64,000 nt of DNA, taken from positions 1 to 64,000 of the forward strand of contig JAGYJF010000003.1 of assembly GCA_018402135.1 (NCBI GenBank), read 5' to 3'. The DNA comes from Flavobacteriaceae bacterium. Lineage in GTDB: Bacteria > Bacteroidota > Bacteroidia > Flavobacteriales > Flavobacteriaceae. This document shows positions 53,820 through 64,000 of the stretch, in pieces. Position numbers and translations under genes: made by a program. Each line of letters opens with the position of its first letter. The stretch's first letter is position 1. The notes under the pieces were generated by a model. It was not told the DNA's origin, did not search any database, and saw only the letters and a list, made by a program, of their open reading frames with translations.

Positions 53820-54080
53820 ATGGCTCATAAAAAAGGAGTTGGTAGTTCTAAAAACGGTAGAGAATCAGAATCGAAACGCTTAGGTGTGAAAATTTTTGGT
53901 GGTCAAGCTGCTGTAGCTGGGAACATTATCATAAGACAAAGAGGTAACACACACCATCCAGGTGAAAATGTTTACCAAGGCAAAGACCATACTTTACACG
54001 CTAAAGTAGACGGTATTGTAAAATTTGCAAAAAAGAAAGACAACAAATCATACGTTTCTATTGAGCCGTTTACGGCCTAG
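53820..54080 (+). CDS. rpmA: 50S ribosomal protein L27
   Basis: [43 protein letters not shown]. Confidence 0.97.
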   Translation: MAHKKGVGSSKNGRESESKRLGVKIFGGQAAVAGNIIIRQRGNTHHPGENVYQGKDHTLHAKVDGIVKFAKKKDNKSYVSIEPFTA

Positions 54081-54105
54081 TAACCATTTTGTTGAAGTTT
54101 ATAAA

Positions 54106-54140
54106 AATCCTCTTTCAAATTTGAAAGGGGATTTTTTTAT
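54106..54140. repeat. 35-bp palindromic terminator-like direct repeat, copy 1
   Basis: AATCCTCTTTCAAATTTGAAAGGGGATTTTTTTAT. Confidence 0.9.
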
Positions 54141-54184
54141 TGTTATTTTTTGTAAATTCGATACATAACTTAAAATCTAACATT

Positions 54185-54763
54185 ATGAAAAAACTTATCA
54201 TGTGCGTCTGCCTATCAAGTACCATTATGTTTAACAGCTGTTTAGGCTCGTTTAGTGCGTTTAACAATTTAAGAGATTGGAACGATGGATTGACTGATAG
54301 TAAATTTTTGGACAACGTCATATTCTGGGTATTGAATATTATACCAGTTTATGGATTGTTTTTTGTGGGCGATGTTATCATTTTTAATGTCATCGAGTTC
54401 TGGTCGGGTACTAACCCTATTGCGATGCAAGAAGGCGAAATGGAAAAACAAATCCTTGAAAAAGATGGTAATATCTTTGAGATGATTGCTACCAAAAACC
54501 GTATTCAAGTTACCGTTATTGACGGAAAAGACAAAGGTCAAAAAATGGACCTAATTTACAAGCCGCACGAAAAATCGTGGAATGCAGTAAAACAAAATGG
54601 TGAAATTATCAAGTTAGCTTCTATAGAAGACGGATTGTACGTGATGCATATGCCCAATGGAGACCAAGTAAAAATGGATCCATATACAAACAGAGCAGAA
54701 GGTTTGGCTATTTTAAATAGCAATGTAAAAACTTATCAAGATTGCATTGTTGCGATTCCTTAA
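54185..54763 (+). CDS. DUF3332 family lipoprotein
   Basis: MKKLIMCVCLSSTIMFNSCLGSFSAFNNLRDWNDGLTDSKFLDNVIFWVLNIIPVYGLFFVGDVIIFNVIEFWSG. Confidence 0.8.
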   Translation: MKKLIMCVCLSSTIMFNSCLGSFSAFNNLRDWNDGLTDSKFLDNVIFWVLNIIPVYGLFFVGDVIIFNVIEFWSGTNPIAMQEGEMEKQILEKDGNIFEMIATKNRIQVTVIDGKDKGQKMDLIYKPHEKSWNAVKQNGEIIKLASIEDGLYVMHMPNGDQVKMDPYTNRAEGLAILNSNVKTYQDCIVAIP

Positions 54764-54787
54764 TTTGAAATTATACAATTAATAATC

Positions 54788-54822
54788 AATCCTCTTTCAA
54801 ATTTGAAAGGGGATTTTTTTAT
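54788..54822. repeat. 35-bp palindromic terminator-like direct repeat, copy 2 (identical)
   Basis: AATCCTCTTTCAAATTTGAAAGGGGATTTTTTTAT. Confidence 0.9.
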
Positions 54823-54878
54823 GGAGTTATGTTTACAACGTTTTTTGACGTTAGCTTTTTAGTGGTGAATTATATTAA

Positions 54879-54950
54879 CCACTAAGGGCACTAAGTTTTA
54901 CACTAAGGACACCAAGTTTTTTTAAAAGGTGTGAATTTTTTGCTTTGTGG
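54879..54950. repeat. CACTAAG-type intergenic repeat cluster
   Basis: CACTAAG at 54880, 54889, 54901; CACCAAG at 54910; reverse-oriented CTTTGTGG at 54943. Confidence 0.6.
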
Positions 54951-54992
54951 TAAAATATCAAAAGTGATGTTTAAATTATGATCTAAACCAAC

Positions 54993-56765
54993 CTACTCCA
55001 CAATCCGCATCTTTTTCAATAAGAAACTGGCATTCATGTTTTGGCAAATTCCTAGCTTTAATTTGTAATCGAAAAATAATTCATCGTTTTTAATTTCCGC
55101 ATCAAAATAATAGTTTTTTACGGCGGTTTGGTTGGCTTCTATTTCGCATAAGCTTAAATCGTGGGTGGCGATGATGCCTGTAGCGTTTAAGGTGATCAGT
55201 TTTTCAACAAATTTGCGTGAGCCAATGGCTTTATCGGTGCTGTTGGTGCCTTTTAAAATTTCATCTAAAATCACAAAATGTGGTGTTGTGGCAAGCATAT
55301 CAACTACAAACTTAAGTCGGGTAAGCTCCGAGAAGAAGTAGGAACTTTCATCGGCTAACGAGTCGGTCGTGCGCATACTAGTTATAAGCTTTACTGGGTT
55401 ATACGTGCTTTTCGCGGCACATACCGGCAATCCTACATTTGCCATAACAATATGCAAACCAATGGTTCTTAAAAACGTACTTTTGCCCGCCATATTGGCT
55501 CCGGTAACTATAAAGAATTCTTGGTTGTTAATGTTCACATCACTTGGAATGCGTTTATCGCGTTCAATTAAAGGATGTGCCAAAGCCATTGCTGAAATGG
55601 CCGAACTGTTTGCACTAATGTTTGGAAATACCGAATCTGGATGGTTAAATGTATAGGTGCCAAATGTATTATAAGCATCGAAAAAAGAAATGGTGCTAAA
55701 CCATGTTTCTGCCAAGTGACCGTGATTAGATATCCATTTTTCAATGCGGTAACTTTGTCTTAAATCTACCAGAAAAAACCCATTAGCCAAAAATGCCCAA
55801 ATGATATTATTCCGATTGTCTAGGCGGTCTATAAATTTTGAAAATTGTAATAATACAGTTGAAGCTTTGATTCCGTTATCAGTAATTTGTCGTTGTTTTT
55901 CGGCTAAAATTGACGATTTAAAGTCTGCCGTTTCAATCTTATCGAGCAAACTCGCATAGGATTTTAGCACGTCTTTGGCTTTACTGCTTTGTGCCGATAA
56001 CTGATTCACTTTTTTTAAATACAATGCTGAAATTGCCAAGCCAAATAAAAGCCAATAACCTAAAAACATTAAACTTAAGCCTTGTGCCGCCACCACGGCA
56101 ATTACCACCAGAGAAGCTGCACTGAATAAGGCGGAAAGTTTTAAATGTGTTTTACTAAATTGACTGCGGTAAGTTTGAAGCCATTTTAAAACCTCGGCAC
56201 TGTTGTGTTCGGTATCAATCATTTTAGCAGTGGCAGAATATTCTTGTCGCCAGGAATGTTGTTGAGCTAATTCATTGATAGCTGCTTGTTTATTTGGAAT
56301 ATTTTCGATGCTGTTCTCTAGCAATAGATGCGCTAGCAATGTTTCACCTTCTTGGGTAGCCGTTCGGTTGATGTATTGAAAAAATGACCCCTTTCCAAAG
56401 AGGTCAATATCTAAGCTATAGGGATGTTCAGGATTTAAATACTGTAAGCCATCAGCTCTTTTTTTATAGATTCCGTTTGCGATTTCAATTTCTTCTTGAT
56501 TGATTTTAAATAATAATTTTACAAATCGCTTTTGATGTTTGAAATCTGTATATTTGGACAGTAACCACAAGAAAAGCCCCATGCCAATCACCAAAATAAC
56601 AGATGTAATTAACCAATTGTTATTTAAAAAATAAACACCTGTTATGGTTGCTAAAAATACCACGATTCGCAAAACACTAAGCGTATTTAATTTAGTAGTT
56701 AGTGTTTTAATTTGATTCTGAAACGCGTTTAAGCGTTCTTGATAATAGGTTAATGCTGGCTGCAA
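54993..56765 (-). CDS. MutS-family ATPase with predicted N-terminal/central TM segments
   Basis: Walker A ITGANMAGKSTFLRTIGLHIVMANVGLPV; Walker B HFVILDEILKGTNSTDK; hydrophobic LRIVVFLATITGVYFLNNNWLITSVILVIGMGLFLWLL. Confidence 0.85.
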   Translation of the reverse strand: MQPALTYYQERLNAFQNQIKTLTTKLNTLSVLRIVVFLATITGVYFLNNNWLITSVILVIGMGLFLWLLSKYTDFKHQKRFVKLLFKINQEEIEIANGIYKKRADGLQYLNPEHPYSLDIDLFGKGSFFQYINRTATQEGETLLAHLLLENSIENIPNKQAAINELAQQHSWRQEYSATAKMIDTEHNSAEVLKWLQTYRSQFSKTHLKLSALFSAASLVVIAVVAAQGLSLMFLGYWLLFGLAISALYLKKVNQLSAQSSKAKDVLKSYASLLDKIETADFKSSILAEKQRQITDNGIKASTVLLQFSKFIDRLDNRNNIIWAFLANGFFLVDLRQSYRIEKWISNHGHLAETWFSTISFFDAYNTFGTYTFNHPDSVFPNISANSSAISAMALAHPLIERDKRIPSDVNINNQEFFIVTGANMAGKSTFLRTIGLHIVMANVGLPVCAAKSTYNPVKLITSMRTTDSLADESSYFFSELTRLKFVVDMLATTPHFVILDEILKGTNSTDKAIGSRKFVEKLITLNATGIIATHDLSLCEIEANQTAVKNYYFDAEIKNDELFFDYKLKLGICQNMNASFLLKKMRIVE

Positions 56766-56793
56766 ATTTATTTAGAATTTATGGGTGTAAAAT

Positions 56794-56824
56794 AAAAAAT
56801 CCCAATGACACCTTGGGATTTTTT
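56794..56824. terminator. Intrinsic terminator after sdhB
   Basis: AAAAAATCCCAATGACACCTTGGGATTTTTT. Confidence 0.8.
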
Positions 56825-56849
56825 ATGATAAATGATTTTAATGAGCGTA

Positions 56850-57596
56850 TTAGCCTTTAAAACTAGCCGCTAAATATTCTCTATTCATACGTGCGATATT
56901 TTCTAGTGAAATTCCTTTTGGACACTCCACTTCGCAAGCGCCAGTATTGGTACAGTTACCAAAACCTTCGGCGTCCATTTGTTTCACCATGTTTAACACG
57001 CGGTCTGTGGCTTCTACTTTTCCTTGCGGTAGCAACGCATATTGCGAAACTTTAGCCGCAACAAATAACATGGCGCTAGAGTTTTTACAACTCGCTACAC
57101 AAGCGCCACAACCAATACAAGTTGCGGCATCAAATGCTTTGTCGGCATCGTGTTTGTCTATAGGAATTGCGTTGGCATCGATGGTGTTTCCAGAGGTATT
57201 AACCGAAATAAATCCGCCAGCTTGCTGAATGCGATCGAAAGAAGAACGGTCAACAATCAAGTCTTTAATTACTGGAAACGCAGTCGCGCGCCATGGTTCA
57301 ATATGTATGGTATCGCCGTCCTTAAAGCTTCGCATGTGCAATTGGCAAACGGTGATTCTAGAATCTGGGCCGTGTGCTCTACCGTTCACGAACATGGAAC
57401 AACTTCCGCAAATTCCTTCGCGACAATCATGGTCGAAAGCAACCGGCTCTTGTTCTTTTTCAATTAAATCTTGGTTAAGTACGTCTAACATTTCAAGAAA
57501 TGACATATCTGGCGACACCTCTTTTATATCATACGTAACCATTTTTCCTTTTTCACTAGCGTTTTTTTGGCGCCAGATTTTTAATGTTAAATTCAT
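56850..57596 (-). CDS. sdhB: Succinate dehydrogenase/fumarate reductase iron-sulfur subunit
   Basis: [57 protein letters not shown]. Confidence 0.95.
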   Translation of the reverse strand: MNLTLKIWRQKNASEKGKMVTYDIKEVSPDMSFLEMLDVLNQDLIEKEQEPVAFDHDCREGICGSCSMFVNGRAHGPDSRITVCQLHMRSFKDGDTIHIEPWRATAFPVIKDLIVDRSSFDRIQQAGGFISVNTSGNTIDANAIPIDKHDADKAFDAATCIGCGACVASCKNSSAMLFVAAKVSQYALLPQGKVEATDRVLNMVKQMDAEGFGNCTNTGACEVECPKGISLENIARMNREYLAASFKG

Positions 57597-57608
57597 AGCT
57601 TTTTTTTT

Positions 57609-57640
57609 AATCACTAAGTTATTGGTTATTGATTATTACC
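57609..57640. repeat. AATAAC-type repeat array, downstream flank of four-helix-bundle gene (inverted partner of 58061-58094)
   Basis: AATCACTAAGTTATTGGTTATTGATTATTACC. Confidence 0.65.
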
Positions 57641-57699
57641 AAAATCCGTAACTATGTGTTTTTCTGTTCATTTAAATATTTAATATAACCATTCAAAAC

Positions 57700-58029
57700 T
57701 TAAAGTGTTTTATCGTGATGATTTCTTAATTCATTAAGTATGTCCTCTTTGATATAACCTTCATCTAAGGCGTTGATACCATGGTCTAACGTTTCAAACA
57801 AGGAACCTCTACCTATTCTACAAAACTGTATATTTTCCTGATAATGAAATCTCCCAAATCCTTCGGCTATATTGTTACCAACAGAACGTGACGAGTTTCG
57901 AATTTGACTTGTTAAGTTATACTTTTCGTTGTCAGGAAATTTTGCTATAAGTTGTTTACTTACAAATACTCTGAGTTTACGTGCTTCTTTCCAACACTGC
58001 AAATCTTCAAGTGATTTAAAACCTGCCAT
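57700..58029 (-). CDS. Four-helix bundle protein (23S rRNA intervening-sequence-protein-like)
   Basis: FKSLEDLQCWKEARKLRVFVSKQL...YNLTSQIRNSSRSVGNNIAEGFGRFHYQENIQFCRIGRGSLFETLDHGINALDEGYI. Confidence 0.9.
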   Translation of the reverse strand: MAGFKSLEDLQCWKEARKLRVFVSKQLIAKFPDNEKYNLTSQIRNSSRSVGNNIAEGFGRFHYQENIQFCRIGRGSLFETLDHGINALDEGYIKEDILNELRNHHDKTL

Positions 58030-58060
58030 CTATATTTGTTTTTCAATTATTTAATTGTCA

Positions 58061-58094
58061 AATAACTCAATAACCTAATAACTCAATAATTATT
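58061..58094. repeat. AATAAC-type ~8-bp tandem array, upstream flank of four-helix-bundle gene
   Basis: AATAACTC AATAACCT AATAACTC AATAATTA TT. Confidence 0.7.
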
Positions 58095-60090
58095 TATAGC
58101 TTCTTTCTTTTACTTCTATATTTTCGTAAACTAAGTCTTCTTTATGGTGTATCGCTTGGCTAGGTTGGCCTTTGTATTCCCAAGCGGACACATACTGATA
58201 CTCTGGTCTTCTTAAGGCTTCTCCATTTTCTGTTTGGTGTTCTTCTCTAAAATGTCCACCACAAGATTCTTCTCTTTCTAAAGCGTCTTTGGCGAATAGT
58301 TCACCTAATTCTAAGAAATCGGCTACACGACCAGCTTTCGCTAATTCTTCGTTATATTCATTTTCGGCTCCTGGTACAAAAACGTCCTTCCAGAATTCTT
58401 CTCTTACTTGTTTAATTTCTTCAATCGCTTCTTGTAAATGCGCTCTATTGCGCGCCATACCGCATTTGTTCCACATGATTTTACCTAATTTCTTATGGAA
58501 ATAATCTACAGACTTAGTGCCTTTGTTGTTAATTAATTTATTGAGGTTTTCGCGAACATAGGTTTCTGATGCCTCAAATTCTGGCGAATCTGTTGGAATT
58601 TTTCCTGTTCTAATATCATTAGATAAGTAATCTCCAATGGTATAAGGCAATACAAAATAACCATCTGCCAAACCTTGCATTAAGGCAGAAGCGCCCAAAC
58701 GGTTTGCGCCGTGATCGGAGAAGTTAGCTTCACCAATGGCATATAAGCCTGGAACAGTGGTCATCAAATTATAATCTACCCAAAGTCCGCCCATGGTGTA
58801 ATGCACCGCAGGGTAAATCATCATTGGTGTTTCGTATGGGTTTTGGTCTACAATTTTTTCATACATCTGGAATAAGTTCCCATATTTACTCGCAACGACC
58901 TCTTTTCCTAGTTTGGTAACTAAGGTTAAATCGTTTTCGTCTAAACCTTTAACGTGGGCTTGTTCTTTTCCGTAACGTTGAATTGCCGCGGCAAAATCTA
59001 AAAATACAGCTTCGCCTGTTTTATTCACGCCATAACCAGAATCGCAACGTTCTTTCGCTGCTCTCGAGGCTACGTCTCTTGGCACTAAATTTCCAAAAGC
59101 AGGATATCTTCTTTCTAGATAATAATCTCTTTTATCTTCTGGTAAATCGACTGGTTTTAATTTGCCTTCTCTAATTGCTTTTGCATCTTCCATAGTCTTA
59201 GGGACCCAAATACGGCCGTCATTTCTAAGAGATTCAGACATCAAAGTTAATTTAGACTGGTGATCGCCAGAAACTGGAATACAAGTTGGGTGAATTTGCG
59301 TAAAGCAAGGGTTGGCAAAAAAGGCACCTCGTTTATGAGCTTTCCAAGCAGCCGTTACATTGCTTCCCATGGCGTAAGTGGATAGGTAAAACGCATTTCC
59401 GTAACCACCAGTTCCCAGTACAACTGCGTGGGCTGAATGACGTTCAATTTCGCCGGTTACTAAATTTCTAGCAATGATGCCACGTGCTTTTCCATCTACA
59501 ATCACCACATCTAGCATTTCGTGGCGTGCATACATTTTGATTTTACCACGACCAATTTGACGGTTCATAGCAGAATACGCGCCTAATAATAATTGCTGAC
59601 CCGTTTGTCCTTTGGCATAGAAAGTTCTTGAAACCAATACACCTCCAAACGAACGATTATCTAGCAAACCGCCGTATTCTCTTGCAAAAGGAACTCCTTG
59701 AGCCACACATTGGTCAATAATATTGGTAGACACCTCAGCCAAACGATGTACGTTTGATTCGCGTGAACGGTAGTCGCCACCTTTAACGGTATCGTAAAAT
59801 AATCGGTAAGTTGAATCGCCGTCGCCTTGATAATTTTTAGCGGCATTAATGCCACCTTGGGCTGCAATGGAGTGCGCACGTCTAGCAGAATCTTGAAAGC
59901 AAAATGCTTTTACGTTATACCCTAGCTCTGCCAAGGTTGCCGCAGCTGAACCGCCAGCCAAACCAGTTCCAACGACTATGATATCGATGTTACGCTTATT
60001 TGCCGGACTTACAAGGTTGATATTGCTTTTATGATTTTTCCACTTTTCAGCAAGTGGTCCTTCAGGTACTTTTGAATCTAATATTGACAT
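58090..60090 (-). CDS. sdhA: Succinate dehydrogenase/fumarate reductase flavoprotein subunit
   Basis: [76 protein letters not shown]. Confidence 0.96.
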   Translation of the reverse strand: MSILDSKVPEGPLAEKWKNHKSNINLVSPANKRNIDIIVVGTGLAGGSAAATLAELGYNVKAFCFQDSARRAHSIAAQGGINAAKNYQGDGDSTYRLFYDTVKGGDYRSRESNVHRLAEVSTNIIDQCVAQGVPFAREYGGLLDNRSFGGVLVSRTFYAKGQTGQQLLLGAYSAMNRQIGRGKIKMYARHEMLDVVIVDGKARGIIARNLVTGEIERHSAHAVVLGTGGYGNAFYLSTYAMGSNVTAAWKAHKRGAFFANPCFTQIHPTCIPVSGDHQSKLTLMSESLRNDGRIWVPKTMEDAKAIREGKLKPVDLPEDKRDYYLERRYPAFGNLVPRDVASRAAKERCDSGYGVNKTGEAVFLDFAAAIQRYGKEQAHVKGLDENDLTLVTKLGKEVVASKYGNLFQMYEKIVDQNPYETPMMIYPAVHYTMGGLWVDYNLMTTVPGLYAIGEANFSDHGANRLGASALMQGLADGYFVLPYTIGDYLSNDIRTGKIPTDSPEFEASETYVRENLNKLINNKGTKSVDYFHKKLGKIMWNKCGMARNRAHLQEAIEEIKQVREEFWKDVFVPGAENEYNEELAKAGRVADFLELGELFAKDALEREESCGGHFREEHQTENGEALRRPEYQYVSAWEYKGQPSQAIHHKEDLVYENIEVKERSYK

Positions 60091-60100
60091 AATGCTGTTT

Positions 60101-60778
60101 TTAATGATTAAAATGGTGGAAAAGTGCAATGAAAATGAATCCAAGTGGAATTCCGATGGCGTATAATTTTCCGAAGCCTTTTAAACCTCTTGTATATTTG
60201 TTATTGGCTCCAACCGACTGAAAGGCCGAATTAAATCCGTGAACTAAATGCATAGACAATAAAATAAAAGCTATGCTGTATGCCGCTGTTCTTATAGGGC
60301 TTTCAAATTTATGAACCAATTCTTCGTAATAGCGATAACCTTCACCATCGGATAATAAACCGCTCATATCACCTTGAACGTATTTGGTATTGATTTCAGG
60401 AATCCAAAAATCGATAAAATGCAGTACCATAAAAGCTAAGATTACCAAACCACTTAACAACATGTTTCTTGAAACCCAAGTTGAATTGTCATTGCCGCTG
60501 TTTACGGCATATTTTACTGGTCTTGCTTTATTGTTTCTATATTCCAAAACAAATCCCATGACAAAGTGAAAAATAACTCCAAAAATTAAAACTGGCTGTA
60601 AAGCGTACTGAACCAACGGATTTGTCCCCATGAAATGCGAAATTTCATTAAAGGTTTGTGAACTAAAGGTTGAAGTAATATTTATCGCAAAATGTTGAAG
60701 TAAAAACACCATTAGAAAAAAGGCAGAAATTGCCATGGCGAATTTTCTACCTACTGTTGAATTCAAAATTCCACTCAT
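60101..60778 (-). CDS. sdhC: Succinate dehydrogenase cytochrome b subunit
   Basis: [44 protein letters not shown]. Confidence 0.9.
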   Translation of the reverse strand: MSGILNSTVGRKFAMAISAFFLMVFLLQHFAINITSTFSSQTFNEISHFMGTNPLVQYALQPVLIFGVIFHFVMGFVLEYRNNKARPVKYAVNSGNDNSTWVSRNMLLSGLVILAFMVLHFIDFWIPEINTKYVQGDMSGLLSDGEGYRYYEELVHKFESPIRTAAYSIAFILLSMHLVHGFNSAFQSVGANNKYTRGLKGFGKLYAIGIPLGFIFIALFHHFNH

Positions 60779-60806
60779 CGGGTTCTATTATTTAATTATT
60801 TGTTGA

Positions 60807-60837
60807 CAAAGATACGTCTCAAAGTAATTTTTCACAA
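60807..60837 (-). promoter_or_regulatory. Flavobacterial-type promoter of the sdhCAB operon
   Basis: Minus strand TTG-N20-TATCTTTG, matching Bacteroidota -33/-7 (TTG / TAnnTTTG). Confidence 0.55.
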
Positions 60838-60912
60838 TAAGACTTTATTTTTATTATTTATTTATAATTGATAAAAACAATGCAAGTTTCAGAAACTTAG
60901 CCTTGCTTTCGT

Positions 60913-63733
60913 TTATTTCACTTCGAAGCTGGTTTTTGAATCGCCTATTTGAATTCTGTACTTTCCTTGCGGCAGATAAACAGTTGAGTTGGCTGCAGGT
61001 TTTAATTCTAATTTTTCAGCATTTTGGTTGACTGATAAATTGTAAGTCCAATAATTAAATCCTTTAGCTGCATCAAAAGTTTCTGTTTTTAAAATAGTGC
61101 CATCTTCAGCCATTACTGAAATACTTTTGATTTCCTTGGTATTACTGAAAAACCCCACCTTTATTTCGGGTTCAAATGCATCAGACCAAGCATGGCGCTT
61201 GCTGCCCCAACGCTGGCGAAAACCGAACCGTTTCCAGTTCGAAAATTGTGGTTGATGTACTTAAAAAATTGCTGTTGTAATTTTGAATTTTCGCTATATC
61301 GGCTTTGTAAATACTGCGACCGTGCGTTCCTAAAAGTAAGTGTTTTGCTTCTGGTTGTATCACCAAATCGTGCACAGCTACTTTAGGGATACCTTTGGAA
61401 AAAAGCTCCCAACTTTCGCCAAGGTTCAAAGACACATAGGCGGCATTATCGGTTCCTAAATAAAGTATATCGGCATTTACTGGGTCTTCCTTTATCACGT
61501 TAACTGGTGATGTTGCAATGTTGCTCGAGATTGATTTCCAAGTTGCGCCATAATCATCGCTTATATAAACATAGGTTTCAAAATCATCCCAGCGGTAACC
61601 GTTCAAAGTTACAAATACGCGTTCTTTTTTATGTTGAGAGGCAATAACACGACTCACCCATAAATCCTTAGGTAAGTTTTTTGTGATTAAATCCCATGAG
61701 CTTCCTGAGTTTTTGGTACTATAAACCAATCCATCATCGCTACCTGTATAAATGAGTCCAAATTTAAACGGACTTTCGCTGATACTTGTGATGGTGCCAT
61801 AGGCCACATTTCCTTTTTGTCCACCTTTTGTTAAATCGGGGCTTATAGCTTCCCAGTTGTTACCTTGATTCATGGAACGCATTAATTTATTGCCACCGAA
61901 ATACAGAATATCTTGATTGTGTTTTGACAACAGAATTGGGGTTTGCCAGTTAAATCGATAAGGATTCTCGCCCAATTCATGTTTAGGTTGAATGTAAGTT
62001 TGTGTGCCTTTATCACGATCTAATCTGAAATAGTTTCCAAACTGAAATCCAGTATAAACTATGGATGGATTTCTTTCATCAATTTGAACCTGCATTCCAT
62101 CACCACCCATAATCGATTTCCAAGGATACTCACCTGTTTGTTGCCATCTAAAATCATTTCTTGCATTATGTGGTCCAACCCAAACGCCGTTGTCTTGTAA
62201 ACCTCCATAAACTTGATATGGTTTTTGATTGTCAATATTTATATAATAAAATTGCCCAACAGCTTCTGAATTGTTTTTAATCCAATTCTTACCGTCATCA
62301 TAAGTTATATTTACGCCGCCATCGTTACCGTTTATGATATGATTTGGATTTTTAGGATTTATCCAAAGCGCATGATGATCGACATGCACATTTTCCGCAT
62401 CCATGCTTTCAAAAGACTTACCGCCATCTTTAGATTTTAAAATGGGAACTCCGTATATATAAATATGATCTTGATTGGCTGGAGACACGTAAATATGACC
62501 GAAGTAATAACCATAACTATAATAAATACCATCTAAATAATCGGTGTGTGTTTTGCGCCAAGTCTTTCCACCGTCGGTACTTTTGTAAACTTCGGCACCA
62601 ATAACTTCGGTGTCAAATAACAATGAGTTGGCGTCTTCTAGGTATTTAGACAAGTCAACCGGTTTAACGTTTCCGTTTCGCACCAAATGTTTTACATTTT
62701 CTGCTCTATACTTTTCTTGAAAACCATTCGATTTTAAATAGTTATTTAATTGCTTATCATCGAGTTTCAAAAATGCCTCTACAGAAATGGTTTTAAAATC
62801 ATCTTTGGTTAGTTCGTCATTTTCCTTTTTTGGTGTAGTTGAAGGTCTGCGAAATTGATTGTCATGAATTGCATAAATTACGTTGTCATTATAAACCGCT
62901 AGGCCAATTCTTCCAACGCCGTTACCGGTTGGAAATCCACTTTCGGACGTGGAGATTTTAGACCAAGAATTTCCGGCATCGGTACTTTTAAAAATAGCCG
63001 AATTATTGCCACTGCCCTCAAAATTCCATGCCTTGCGGTCTTTAGTCCAAGCCGTTGCAAACATGACATTAAAATTATCTGGACTGTGTTGCATATCAAT
63101 GATACCGCTAACATCATCAACAAATAAGGTTTGTTTCCAATTTTTTCCGCCGTCGGAGGTTTTATAAATGCCACGTTCTTTATTAGGTGAGTATAAATGA
63201 CCGGTAACGCCAACAACCACTTCATTTGCGTCGCTTGGGTTGATAAGAATTCGGCCTATATGATGCGAATCGGGCAATCCCATATATTGCCAATTTTCTC
63301 CATTGTCTGTCGATTTTAAAAGCCCGATACCTGCGTAAGATGAACGGGAAGCATTATTTTCTCCTGTGCCAACCCATATTGTTCTGCTTGGCCAATGCAC
63401 AGCGATATCGCCGACGTTTTGGGTATTGCTATTGTCTAATATTGGTGTGAAACTGGTGCCGTTATTGGTGGTATGCCAAAGACCTCCTGAGGCATAGGCC
63501 GCATAGAATTCTGAAGGATTATCGGGGTTTACAGCTAAATCTGTAACGCGACCACTCATAATGGTTGGGCCTATATTTTTAAATTCAACTTGTTTTACCA
63601 ATGAATTGTTTTGTAAATCTTCGAGAGATTTTAAGGCATTTACAAGGTCTTTTGCATCTGTTGGTGCTGGTTGAGAAAAATGAAAATTTAGAAGTAAAAA
63701 GTTTAAAAAGAGGACTAATAAAATGCGTTTCAT
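60913..63733 (-). pseudogene. VPS10/sortilin-like BNR-repeat (glycosyl-hydrolase-annotated) secreted protein, frameshifted near 61216
   Basis: YKTSDGGKNWKQTLFVDDVSGIIDM, VYKSTDGGKTWRKTHTD repeats; dropping one C restores VRFSQRWGSKRHAWSDAFEPEIKVGFFSNTKEIKSISV, joining the 60913-61158 ORF. Confidence 0.75.
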
Positions 63734-63871
63734 GTGGGATGGTTTTAATAGCATGAAATTACGCATTTCTTTGTTTAGGCCAAAACTAAGGTAATGTTAA
63801 AAATTGAATCCTGACGAATTGCTTTGACATCCCTTTAATTCTAATTATTTTTACAATAAATTATTCATAAC

Positions 63872-64000
63872 ATGAAATACACAGCTATCAACAATTCACT
63901 ATTTATAAAAACCCGCCAAAATTTTGCTTCTGAAATGACGCCTAAAAGCTTGGCTATTTTTAATTCAAACGATATTTACCCTATCGGTGCTGACAGCACC
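63872..64000 (+). CDS. Aminopeptidase P-family protein, N-terminal fragment (truncated by window end)
   Basis: MKYTAINNSLFIKTRQNFASEMTPKSLAIFNSNDIYPIGADST resembles an aminopeptidase P N-terminus. Confidence 0.75.
   Translation, partial: MKYTAINNSLFIKTRQNFASEMTPKSLAIFNSNDIYPIGADST

Noticed and set aside
62899-63225. Alternate-frame ORFs inside the VPS10/BNR gene (62899-63225 -, 62949-63167 +)
   Set aside because: Embedded in repetitive coding sequence with a continuous primary frame.

Overview
This 64 kb window looks like a chromosomal segment of a marine-type Flavobacteriaceae/Bacteroidota genome. It is AT-rich, with T9SS-secreted proteins, a TonB receptor/DUF5689 pair, TAnnTTTG-type promoters and many A/T-flanked hairpin terminators. 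Most genes are housekeeping or ordinary accessory genes: recX, recO, gdhA, cystathionine gamma-synthase, yicC-gmk-nadD, metG, ppc, ferritin, ssb, katG, rplU-rpmA and sdhCAB. I saw no CRISPR array, prophage, rRNA or tRNA. The observations most worth a second look are: (1) a four-helix-bundle (23S-IVP-like) gene between sdhA and sdhB, bracketed by inverted arrays of an AATAAC-type ~8-bp repeat; (2) an IS110-family transposase whose 5' non-coding region folds like a bridge RNA and carries a 12-nt match to its right flank; (3) a perfect 35-bp terminator-like palindrome duplicated on both sides of a DUF3332 gene; (4) a 57-aa Cys/Lys-rich ORF absent from the ORF track; (5) a membrane-anchored MutS-like ATPase; (6) single-base frameshifts in an M16 peptidase and a VPS10/BNR-repeat protein. 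Everything here is by eye; no database search was run.
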